From: Bacteroidales bacterium
GTDB lineage: Bacteria > Bacteroidota > Bacteroidia > Bacteroidales > UBA932
DNA length: 45,458 nucleotides
NCBI GenBank assembly: GCA_017552475.1
Contig: JAFZPY010000138.1
Coordinates: 1 to 45,458, forward strand
Direction of reading: 5' to 3'
Of the stretch, positions 16,153-24,243 are shown piece after piece. Below the pieces are notes generated by a model. It saw nothing but the letters and a program-made list of their open reading frames with translations. It ran no database searches and was not told the DNA's origin. The first letter of the stretch is position 1. Every line of letters begins with the position of its first letter. A program made the position numbers and the translations under genes.

Positions 16153-17289
16153 TTATTTCTTAAGGACAGACATGGCTTCCAGCAGTGCCGCCCCGCTGAC
16201 TTGCGTGCCGAGGTCTACGGTCCCGTCTGGGGAGGCCCAGTCAGGGCCGAACAGCGGGTTGTCATGGTCATTGCATCCATCATTCCAGAGAGTGGTGGCG
16301 CATCTTTCAAGGAAGGAACTGAATCTCTTGGACTCGGACGCGGTGAGGCCGTCGTCCTGTATGAGCAGGGTGAGATATCTGACGAATATCCCTTTGAAGA
16401 GGCCTCCATCCCCGTTGCCCTCGTTCCTCAGGACTTTACCGCTGACGCAAAGTTCGCTCGATGTGGTGAATGTGGCGGCCTTTACGGCGGTGTTCAGATA
16501 TATTCTCTCGCCAGTGAGTCGCCACAACTCATGTGCCAGCCCGAGGAATGTGCCCTGGTTGTATGTGAAGCACCAGTCGATTCTCTCTCCGGTCCTGGTA
16601 TCTATGCTGTCATATATGCGCCCTGTGGAGGGTTCGTAGAGATGGTCGTATTCCCATTCGAATATGTCCTTGGCCCACTGGAGGTCATCGGCGTCCTTGC
16701 TGATACGGTACAGCCTTGCAGCTATGATACCGGCGGGACCGTTGGAGCATGCGTTCTTGCTCCAAAGCTGGTCCTTACGCCACGCAATTCCACCGTCGCC
16801 CTGAAGATTCCATCCGGTCTTGATGTCTTCCCAGAGGTCTTTTGCAGTGTTGAGGTATTTGTTCTCCCTGGTGGTATCGTAGAGTCTCAGCATGGTGAGG
16901 CATATCCATTCCATGTCATCATAGAAGGTGTTGTAGTAAGTTCCGTTGCTCTTGAACTTTATGCCTATGTACCATTTGTCGAAAAAATTCTTGTAGCTGT
17001 CATCGCCTGTACGGAGGTATGCATCGATCACAACATCCATGGCGTGTGCCTGGGGCCAGTATGAAAAAGCGTAATCCAAGCCGTCTTCCTTGCCGGGGAG
17101 GTAGTTGAAGTAGCCCATCGAGGAATTCCAGAAATGCCCCGTGAGTGACTTGGTGGCCTTATCTGCCGCAATACTCCAGTCAATCTTCGCTGCCGGCTGG
17201 TTTTCAACCTGTATCTTGCCGTCACCCGAACAGGCCGGAGTGACGAGTGTGGAAAGCGTGAGTATTATGGATAGGATCATGTGTTTCAT
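16153..17289 (-). CDS. GH76 endo-alpha-1,6-mannanase lipoprotein
   Basis: This 378-residue (alpha/alpha)6-barrel enzyme should cut the alpha-1,6-mannan backbone internally. The adjacent catalytic aspartates of GH76 are visible as D124-D125 in NTFYDDMEW. A type II signal sequence ends VTPAC with lipid-modified C20, followed by SGDGK, so a surface or periplasmic lipoprotein is expected. In known yeast-mannan loci the surface GH76 makes the oligosaccharides imported by SusC/D. It lies 12 bases after the SusE-like gene and 20 before GH125. Confidence 0.92.
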   Translation of the reverse strand: MKHMILSIILTLSTLVTPACSGDGKIQVENQPAAKIDWSIAADKATKSLTGHFWNSSMGYFNYLPGKEDGLDYAFSYWPQAHAMDVVIDAYLRTGDDSYKNFFDKWYIGIKFKSNGTYYNTFYDDMEWICLTMLRLYDTTRENKYLNTAKDLWEDIKTGWNLQGDGGIAWRKDQLWSKNACSNGPAGIIAARLYRISKDADDLQWAKDIFEWEYDHLYEPSTGRIYDSIDTRTGERIDWCFTYNQGTFLGLAHELWRLTGERIYLNTAVKAATFTTSSELCVSGKVLRNEGNGDGGLFKGIFVRYLTLLIQDDGLTASESKRFSSFLERCATTLWNDGCNDHDNPLFGPDWASPDGTVDLGTQVSGAALLEAMSVLKK

Positions 17290-17301
17290 GTTTTTGTCTG
17301 T

Positions 17302-18447
17302 TTAGTCCGCTAATTCAACCCAGTGTGTGTAGTGCTCCCGGTTGAAGTAACAAGTTATTCTGGCGGTGTTATTTTCCTGTCCGGCGATTCCAGTGTCAAA
17401 GATAGTATTAAATTTCCATTTATAATCCCATTTGCTGGCGGGTCTTTCCATCATCCAGAAGTAATCTGCATCCGGGCCAATGTCACCGGGACGGCTGTCA
17501 ATACCTCCGTTGACGGTACCCCAATGCTGCATCTCTCCGTCTGCGTAGGTCATTATGAACTTGTAACGCTCATCGCGCCCCCAGCTTTCTTGCTGGAATT
17601 CGATCTTGCCTGTACCTTGAAACTGGCCGTCCCCGATGTATTCAAGATTCATCTCCAGAGCGTTCCTCGGCGGAAAGTACATGTCCATGGAAGCGATTTC
17701 AATGAATTTCTGGACGGATATGACGTTGAGATCCAGCGTAATGCGGTAGACGGCTGTCTTTTCCACGGTGGAAGATCCTTCTTCTGCGCGTACTTTGGTA
17801 CCGTCGATATAAAATACTTCTGCATCGTCGCTACGCCTGTCAATGAATCTGTATGCCTTGCCGGCCTCGAGTCTGGTGAAGATCTCGAACACACCCTGTT
17901 CCGGTGATGCGAACTGCATGGCTTTGCTGACATCCGTCCCGCACTCGGTCGCCTCTCCTGTAAGGAAGAGTGTGGCAGGGATCTCGTCAAGACCCTCGAT
18001 ACTGGTAAGGCCGAGCCGGAAGCGTTCTTCTGACATTTTTTCGTTGAGACCGCGTGAAGAAACGATCGCCCACTCAACCTCGCCCGAATCACCCTGGCTG
18101 AAGCCTGCGGCCTTACATACTTTGTTCATGACTTTGTGGGGAATGGTAGCATGGTTGATGGAACCGTTGTTGTCGGCTACGATTTTGTATACGGGCTCGG
18201 TATTTCCGGCCTTATAGAAAACGACTTCGTACATCGGAGCCCCGCTGTCTTCAGCCTTGCAGGCCTCCCACTCAAAGTAAATCGCTGCGGTGGAAGATGT
18301 CTGCAGGACGATTGATTTGCCATTTGCGGGCTCGTACAGTGATTTTACTGACGTTACTTGGGCATCCTTGTATTCCATGTCACTGGTGCAGGCGTAGAAT
18401 GTTATTGCTGCGAGGAGAGTGACGGCTCCTATGATATATCTTTTCAT
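17302..18447 (-). CDS. SusE-like surface glycan-binding lipoprotein
   Basis: This 381-residue lipoprotein has a type II signal ending FYAC (C20, followed by TSD). Residues about 30-135 resemble a SusE N-terminal domain (LYEPANGKSIVLQ, then IYFEWEA and MYEVVFYKAG), a fibronectin-like fold that lifts the binding part off the surface. The C-terminal half is rich in Trp, Tyr and Phe (YFWMMERPASKWDYKWKF), as expected of glycan-binding beta-sandwich domains. Its position directly after susD matches surface glycan-binding proteins of mannan loci. It binds rather than cuts; specificity is inferred only from the neighbouring enzymes. Confidence 0.8.
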   Translation of the reverse strand: MKRYIIGAVTLLAAITFYACTSDMEYKDAQVTSVKSLYEPANGKSIVLQTSSTAAIYFEWEACKAEDSGAPMYEVVFYKAGNTEPVYKIVADNNGSINHATIPHKVMNKVCKAAGFSQGDSGEVEWAIVSSRGLNEKMSEERFRLGLTSIEGLDEIPATLFLTGEATECGTDVSKAMQFASPEQGVFEIFTRLEAGKAYRFIDRRSDDAEVFYIDGTKVRAEEGSSTVEKTAVYRITLDLNVISVQKFIEIASMDMYFPPRNALEMNLEYIGDGQFQGTGKIEFQQESWGRDERYKFIMTYADGEMQHWGTVNGGIDSRPGDIGPDADYFWMMERPASKWDYKWKFNTIFDTGIAGQENNTARITCYFNREHYTHWVELAD

Positions 18448-18461
18448 GGCGTTCTATATAA

Positions 18462-20078
18462 TTAATATCCTGGATTCTGTGGTTTTAGATTCTCGTTGAG
18501 ATCGATTTCTGACTGTGGAATGGCCCAGAGGTAGTTACGCTCGGGAATGTGTTTCAGGAAGATACCGGTGTGGTCCGTAAAATATGCACCCTGCACTTCT
18601 CCTGAGAATACTTCAGCCCCGATGTCCCAGCGCATGATGTCGAAATAGCGCAACCCTTCGATGGCGAGTTCGCAGCGGCGTTCGTTGCGGACTATCTTCC
18701 TCAACTCGTCCTGAGTCTTCCCGGAAGGGAAGTCAAGAGCCCTGTCGGCCGTGAAGCCGGCTCGCTGACGGATGGGGCGGATTGTCCTGTTCCAGACAGT
18801 CTCGTCCAGTCGGCCCTGCTCGAGTGCCGCTTCGGCGTTCATCAGAAGTACATCCGCGTAGCGCATCATGATGAGGTTGAGACCTGATGAGGCTGATCCC
18901 TTCGACTGAGGAGCGTACCATTTGCGGAGGTAGTAGCCTGTCACTGAGCCGTTGCTGTTGGGGCCTGCATAAGCATCCTCCGTGGTGCTGGTGGCAGGAT
19001 TTATCTCAATGTTGCCCTTGGTGGGGAACCAATCGTTGACGTTGGCCTCCCAGTCGTAACCGTCATATATGACCGTGGCGGTCATGCGGGGATCCCGGTT
19101 GTCGTAAGGGTGCCCGGGGTCGTAGTCGGTACCTTCCTCATCAATCGCATAGCCACCCGTGGTGAGATAGCAGTCTACAAGGGCTTGGACAGGTACCCGG
19201 TCGCTGACACGACCGTCCCTGGAGAGGGGAATCATATCCTGTATATCCGACCATGTGATGAAGTTGGGAACGAACGCCCTGTCAAGGATGACTTCGCTGT
19301 TGTACTCGTTTTCTTCTTCAAAGAGTCCCCTGTATGAAGGGAATAGGCTGTAGGAACCGTATTCATCCTGACGGTCGATGAGCAATCCGGTGAGGCGTTC
19401 GACCTCGGCCCAGTTGTTCTCATAGAGCCAGGTCCTTGCCAGGAGCATGACAGCGGCACCTTTGGTGATGCGGCCGTTTTCCTCCTTCGTGAGGTCGTCG
19501 CGTTTGGGAAGGACCTGGATGATATCCTCAAGCTCGTTGCGGACAAAGCCAATGATCTCTTCCTTCGATGTCTTGCCAATGGTCCTGGCTTCGCTTGAGA
19601 GAATGTCGTGGGTGAAGAAGGGGACGTCTCCGTAAAGGGTGGCGAGACGGAAGAACAGGTATGCACGGACGAAGCGGGCCTCGGCGGTAAGCCTTGAGAT
19701 TTTTTCAGGGTTCTTGACATCGATATTGGCGATGTTGTCAAGGAAAAGATGGCAGAACTTGATGCCTGTGTACATCGAGTCCCATTCTCCGTTGAAGCGC
19801 GAGGTGGACGCTGTGGCCTGGCCGGTCTTGATGAGACGTCCGGGATTGTTGGTGGAACGTCCGTTGATGACATCATCTCCCATGGAGACGTCGTCCCACA
19901 TCCTTCCGGCGTTGTACATGGCGGCGTATGCGCTGTTCACCATGAACTCGGCTCTTTCCTCGTTCCAGTAGTTGGCATCTGTGTACTGATTGATCGGTGG
20001 CTGTTCCAGACTGTTGCAGCCCGATATTGTGAGAACCGATGCCGTTATGATGACTGATATATATTTATTGCTTTTCAT
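18462..20078 (-). CDS. susD: SusD/RagB-family glycan-capture lipoprotein
   Basis: This 538-residue outer-membrane lipoprotein forms the lid of the SusC channel and captures oligosaccharides. The lipobox TISGC places the lipidated Cys at residue 21. Typical SusD features are visible: the TPR-like helical segments (LTAEARFVRAYLFFRLATLY), PYDNRDPRM, LIMMRYADVLLMNAEAALEQ, IVRNERRCELAIEGLRYFDI and the C-terminal RNYLWAIPQSEIDLN. It lies 14 bases downstream of susC, the invariant arrangement. The symbol is used for the family, not for starch specificity. Confidence 0.96.
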   Translation of the reverse strand: MKSNKYISVIITASVLTISGCNSLEQPPINQYTDANYWNEERAEFMVNSAYAAMYNAGRMWDDVSMGDDVINGRSTNNPGRLIKTGQATASTSRFNGEWDSMYTGIKFCHLFLDNIANIDVKNPEKISRLTAEARFVRAYLFFRLATLYGDVPFFTHDILSSEARTIGKTSKEEIIGFVRNELEDIIQVLPKRDDLTKEENGRITKGAAVMLLARTWLYENNWAEVERLTGLLIDRQDEYGSYSLFPSYRGLFEEENEYNSEVILDRAFVPNFITWSDIQDMIPLSRDGRVSDRVPVQALVDCYLTTGGYAIDEEGTDYDPGHPYDNRDPRMTATVIYDGYDWEANVNDWFPTKGNIEINPATSTTEDAYAGPNSNGSVTGYYLRKWYAPQSKGSASSGLNLIMMRYADVLLMNAEAALEQGRLDETVWNRTIRPIRQRAGFTADRALDFPSGKTQDELRKIVRNERRCELAIEGLRYFDIMRWDIGAEVFSGEVQGAYFTDHTGIFLKHIPERNYLWAIPQSEIDLNENLKPQNPGY

Positions 20079-20092
20079 GATTCCGGTGTATT

Positions 20093-23000
20093 TTAGAAAG
20101 TTATGTCCAGACCGAGTCCGAAGTAGCGGATATTTGGATAGTTACGCGCCGAGTTGCCGGAGCCCTCGGTCATGTTGCTGCCCATTTCGGTGGTCTCGGG
20201 ATCCACGAATGAGGTGGGACAGAGAGTGAAGAGATCCTGCGCATTGAGATACAAACGGCATTTCTGCATGCCGGCTTTCATTGATATTCTGGAAGGGATG
20301 GTGTAGCCTACTGCGATGTTCTTGAGACGGATGTATTTCATGTCGAAGATGAAGATATCCGTACCCCAGTCCTTGCTCCAGTTGTTGACATCCGAAGGTG
20401 AGCCCTGCGCCGAAAGCCTTGGATATCGGGCGTCGGTGTGGGTGGGAGTCCAGAAATCAAGCTGGTGCTTGTATATCACATAGGAGTAATTTTCATGGAA
20501 CGGCTCCACGAGCTCTCCTCGTATCATCTGCTCGCGTTTGCCGACACCCTGAAGCAACATGCTGAGGTCAAAACCGCGCCATGCGAAGTTGTAGGTGAAT
20601 CCAAAGGTGTATCGGGGGAATGCATGGCCGAGTATGACCCTGTCTTCTTCGGTGATTTCTCCGTCACCGTTGATGTCCTTGCGTTTTATGTCGCCTGGCT
20701 GTACGGTAAGCCCTGCTGGAACTGCGGAGTTTTCAATCTCCTCGTAGCTTTGGAAAAGGCCGTCCATCTTGTATCCGTAGAATGCGTTCCATTGGACGCC
20801 TTCTTTCCTTATGACCCATAGTTCTTCTCCATGGACTATCTCCTCGTGCCCCGGGAATGACACTAGCTTGTTCTTGGAATCGGCGATATTGAAGCTAAAT
20901 GAATGGCTTGTGTTTCCGGCTTGGAGGTTGTATTTGGCAGTGAGTTCCCAACCCTTGTTGTCCATGGCTCCGTAGTTGACGCGGGGAAGACCGGCTCCGA
21001 GTACGCCAGGAGTCTGGGGCCCCATGAGGATATCCCATGTGTGTTTATGGAAATAGTCCACGGAGATGTCCAAAGAGCCCCTGAATAGAGAGGCGTCGAA
21101 GCCGATATTAAACGTACGGGTCTTTTCCCATGTCAGCTCATCGTTGCCGAGCGAGAAACTGGCCGTGGTCACGAGAGTGTTGTCAAAGGCATAGGATGTG
21201 CCGGCTACACCGTATCTTGTGAAGCGGTCGAAATTACCCACGGACTGGTTGCCCAGAATACCCCATGAGCCCCGGAACTTGAGGTCTCCGGCGTTTTCCT
21301 TGAACCACTCCATGAAAGGTTCGCTGGAAATACGCCATCCCGCTGCAATCGAAGGGAAAAAGCCCCATCTGTAATCCTTGTGGAATTTGGAGGACCCGTC
21401 GTATCGGAAGCTGAATTCTCCGTAGTAACGCTGATCATAATTATAGGCGAGGCGCCCAAGGACTGATGTGATGCTGGTCCTGTAGGCTGAGTCCTGCCCG
21501 GTATTGCCGGTGATGTTGCCGGCTTCTTTAGTCTTGTCGGTGGCGATTCCGAGCTCGTGTTCTACGTAGGCTTTGGCAATTTCATTGCTGCTATAGGTGT
21601 AAGACTCGTTGGTGACGCCGAGCAGGCCGGAGATGTTGTGTCTGCCGAAGGAATTTTCATAGTCGAGCAGGATCTGGGTGTTCATGCGGTAGCGGTCGTC
21701 GTTCCAGTTGCTTGTGTAAAAGGCCTGCTCGTTGACGCTGCGCGGCTCAGTGGCGTCCTCGCCAGCCCAGTATTGTTGGGGGAAGTTGCGGGTGAAACGG
21801 GTGTGGTTGATTATGTCCGCACCGATTATGCCCCTGATCCTGAGCCCGGTGAAGAGGTTGAGCTCGCCGGTGATGCTGGTGGTCAAGAAGTTGTCGCGGA
21901 ACTTGTTGAAAGATCCTGATTCAAGCTGGCCGAGGGACGAGAAATCGTTGACAACATCGTTGACAAGGTATCTGCCGTCATCGGTTTTGAATTTATAATA
22001 ATAGTAGCTTGGAACCCGGCTTGCGTTGATTTCAAGCGCGCTACCAGTGGAACTGAGACTGTTGTTGCGCGAATAGGCCATCGTACCGGTCAGGGATAGG
22101 GGCCCCAGTGATGTGGAAACGTTTACCCTCATGTTGTAACGCTGCGCGCCGAACCTGGGGATGCTGTGGTAGTTGCTCTGCTGGTCATGGTAGCCGATAG
22201 AGATCATGAAAGAGGATTTTTCGCTGCCTCCGGTAATACTTGCGTTATAGTCCTGCTGAAGGGCGGGACGGTAGAGCTGATAGTATAACCAGTTCTCTTC
22301 GTCACGATGTGCTGCAAGGTCGCGGATCTGGTCTGGAGTGAACCTGGGAGCATTGCCGGAGTTGGTCAGGGCCATGTTGGTGAGAGTGGCGTTGGCATAG
22401 CCATCTGTGGCATGGAACAGGAACTGGGGGACGTTGAAGCCTGCCAGGGTACTAAGGTGAATGCTCGTTTTTTCGCTTTTTCGTCCTTTCTTCGTGGTTA
22501 TGAGGATGACGCCGTTGGAGGATCGTGAGCCATAGATTGCCGAGGTGCCGGCGTCCTTGAGGACTGAGACCGATTCGATGTCGTTGGGGTTTAGGTTATT
22601 TAGGACGCTTTGTTCAGAGACAAGACCGTCGATAACGAATAGAGGAGAGTTGTCGGTGATAGTCGAGATACCGCGGATGTTGAAGTTGTTGTTCTCGCTA
22701 TTGGGGTTGTAGCTGCGTCGCTGGATGATGACGTTGGCGGCTGCCCCTTGCAGGGCTTGGGTAACATTGGCCACCGGCCTGTTTTCCAGCATTTCCCCGC
22801 GCACGGCCTCGACTGCTCCTGTGACGCTCCTGCGTGTGGTGGTGCCGTAGCCGATGACGATCACCTCGTCGAGAAGCTCACGGTCTTCTTGCATGATAAT
22901 CCGTGAAATCCTGCTCCCGGCGTCAACTTCAAGATCTTCAAACCCCACGGATGAGAAGACCAGGATGTCTCCGGGAGACGCGTTAATTGTGAAGTTACCG

Positions 23001-23239
23001 TCTGTGTCGGTAAACGTTCCGTTGGCAGTGCCTTTGACAAAGACACCCACTCCCGCAAGAGGGGACCCTTCGGAGTCCACGACCGTTCCCCTTATGGGCC
23101 GGATCTGGACTGTAAAGGTATTCTCCATGATGGAATGTGTGTCTGCAAGGGCCTGAATACTGCCGACAAGGAGGAGAACTGTGGCAAGCATCTCGCTCAG
23201 ACAAGGCTTAATGCGCCTCTTGACATTTGTTTTTTTCAT
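20093..23239 (-). CDS. susC: SusC/RagA-family TonB-linked outer-membrane transporter
   Basis: This 1048-residue outer-membrane channel imports oligosaccharides with energy from TonB. The order is: an unusually long N-region and signal peptide (hydrophobic core about 17-32), a carboxypeptidase-regulatory-like domain (about 48-118, starting IRGTVVDSEGSPLAG), the SusC signature DEVIVIGYGT, and a plug domain with GAGTSAIYGSRSSNGVI-like spacing. A 22-strand barrel follows and ends NIRYFGLGLDITF, with terminal Phe. It is the first gene of the mannan operon and is divergent from the receiver-AraC regulator. No perfect -7 consensus is seen upstream, which fits activator-dependent expression. Confidence 0.96.
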   Translation of the reverse strand: MKKTNVKRRIKPCLSEMLATVLLLVGSIQALADTHSIMENTFTVQIRPIRGTVVDSEGSPLAGVGVFVKGTANGTFTDTDGNFTINASPGDILVFSSVGFEDLEVDAGSRISRIIMQEDRELLDEVIVIGYGTTTRRSVTGAVEAVRGEMLENRPVANVTQALQGAAANVIIQRRSYNPNSENNNFNIRGISTITDNSPLFVIDGLVSEQSVLNNLNPNDIESVSVLKDAGTSAIYGSRSSNGVILITTKKGRKSEKTSIHLSTLAGFNVPQFLFHATDGYANATLTNMALTNSGNAPRFTPDQIRDLAAHRDEENWLYYQLYRPALQQDYNASITGGSEKSSFMISIGYHDQQSNYHSIPRFGAQRYNMRVNVSTSLGPLSLTGTMAYSRNNSLSSTGSALEINASRVPSYYYYKFKTDDGRYLVNDVVNDFSSLGQLESGSFNKFRDNFLTTSITGELNLFTGLRIRGIIGADIINHTRFTRNFPQQYWAGEDATEPRSVNEQAFYTSNWNDDRYRMNTQILLDYENSFGRHNISGLLGVTNESYTYSSNEIAKAYVEHELGIATDKTKEAGNITGNTGQDSAYRTSITSVLGRLAYNYDQRYYGEFSFRYDGSSKFHKDYRWGFFPSIAAGWRISSEPFMEWFKENAGDLKFRGSWGILGNQSVGNFDRFTRYGVAGTSYAFDNTLVTTASFSLGNDELTWEKTRTFNIGFDASLFRGSLDISVDYFHKHTWDILMGPQTPGVLGAGLPRVNYGAMDNKGWELTAKYNLQAGNTSHSFSFNIADSKNKLVSFPGHEEIVHGEELWVIRKEGVQWNAFYGYKMDGLFQSYEEIENSAVPAGLTVQPGDIKRKDINGDGEITEEDRVILGHAFPRYTFGFTYNFAWRGFDLSMLLQGVGKREQMIRGELVEPFHENYSYVIYKHQLDFWTPTHTDARYPRLSAQGSPSDVNNWSKDWGTDIFIFDMKYIRLKNIAVGYTIPSRISMKAGMQKCRLYLNAQDLFTLCPTSFVDPETTEMGSNMTEGSGNSARNYPNIRYFGLGLDITF

Positions 23240-23433
23240 GTGTGGAATACTTTTGTTTTAGTGTTGTGCCCAAGTTAGTGTTTTGTATTTGGAAAGCATA
23301 TACCGAATTCTGCCAAATATGTTCCCTTATATGTCACGTCTATAAATCTTTACGGTTTGTTTGCGATATGATACTTTTGTGTATTGCGAGAACGGCGGAA
23401 GGTGGCGATATTTGTAAAATACAGGAGGGAATA
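23240..23433. promoter_or_regulatory. Divergent control region, mannan operon / regulator
   Basis: This is the 194-base gap between the susC and regulator starts. On the plus strand TACTTTTG (23372-23379) fits TAnnTTTG and can serve the regulator. On the minus strand the best susC candidates are imperfect (TAACTTGG near 23270-23277 and CATATTTG near 23314-23321), with no -33 TTTG at the right distance. The rest is A/T-rich. I could not identify an operator repeat with confidence. Confidence 0.5.
23423..23428 (+). promoter_or_regulatory. Strong Shine-Dalgarno deciding the regulator start
   Basis: AGGAGG, with five bases to ATG 23434. Such a match is rare in this phylum and favours the ATG at 23434 over in-frame codons upstream. 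Confidence 0.6.
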
Positions 23434-24243
23434 ATGAGTAGAACATTTGGTGATAATCAGGATGATACGCGTCCGCTGATACTTATAGTGGATAGGGATG
23501 CGGAACTGCTGGCTATGCTTAGTGAATCCATGTCAGCTTCATATCGCACGATGATATCTCAGGATGGAGATGCTGCGATGAATCTGCTCAGATATAACGA
23601 GCCGGACTTGATTATTGCCGACAGTACGGCGCGTTCCGCTAGCGGGGCATCCCTGGTGCGTTTACTTAAGGATAACAGGCACACAAAACATATTCCTCTG
23701 ATAATCCTGTCGGAAAAAACGTCTGTAAAAGATCAGGTGCAGGGACTTATGTCCGGAGGTGATGCCTATTTGGGTAAACCGTTTGATGTCAGTTATCTAC
23801 AGGCTGTGGTGTATAGATTTCTGGATAGGGACGCATTTCTGAAGGAATACTTTACTTCTTCGGCAAGTTCCTTTGAATATATGGATGGCAAGTTGCTCGC
23901 GGCTGAGGACAGGGAGTTCCTGCTCAAAGTCACGACTTGGGTGAAAGACTCTATAGGCAAAAATGTCGGTGCTGCTCAAATGGCTGATTATCTGAATATC
24001 AGCACTCGTAAGATGTACCGGAAATTCAAGTCACTCGGCCTGCTGCCTCCCAATAGTTTCATCAATGAACACAGGATGCTGCGCGCAGAGCACTTGCTGA
24101 AGACAACGGACACCACTGTACAGGAGATCATATACGAGTGCGGTTTCAGCAGCAGGGCACGTTTCTACAGCGAATTTGAAAAACGGCACGGAATGACGCC
24201 AAGAGCTTTCCGCAACATCCACAGGAGTGCGGAAGGCTCTTGA
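23434..24243 (+). CDS. Orphan receiver-AraC transcriptional regulator
   Basis: This 269-residue cytoplasmic protein has a receiver domain (about residues 14-132) joined to an AraC-type DNA-binding domain (about 165-265, with QEIIYECGFSSRARFYSEFEKRHGMTP). The acidic pocket D20/D22, phosphoacceptor D63, S93 and K115 (YLGKPF) are all present. The loop after D63 reads STARSASG in place of the usual MMPxMDG, so switching may be altered. No histidine kinase is adjacent. It looks like the C-terminal half of a hybrid two-component system without the sensor half. Its position, divergent from susC, makes it the likely local regulator of the mannan operon. A kinase elsewhere, or phosphorylation-independent action, are both possible. 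Its stop abuts that of the acyl-CoA ligase gene. Confidence 0.85.
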   Translation: MSRTFGDNQDDTRPLILIVDRDAELLAMLSESMSASYRTMISQDGDAAMNLLRYNEPDLIIADSTARSASGASLVRLLKDNRHTKHIPLIILSEKTSVKDQVQGLMSGGDAYLGKPFDVSYLQAVVYRFLDRDAFLKEYFTSSASSFEYMDGKLLAAEDREFLLKVTTWVKDSIGKNVGAAQMADYLNISTRKMYRKFKSLGLLPPNSFINEHRMLRAEHLLKTTDTTVQEIIYECGFSSRARFYSEFEKRHGMTPRAFRNIHRSAEGS

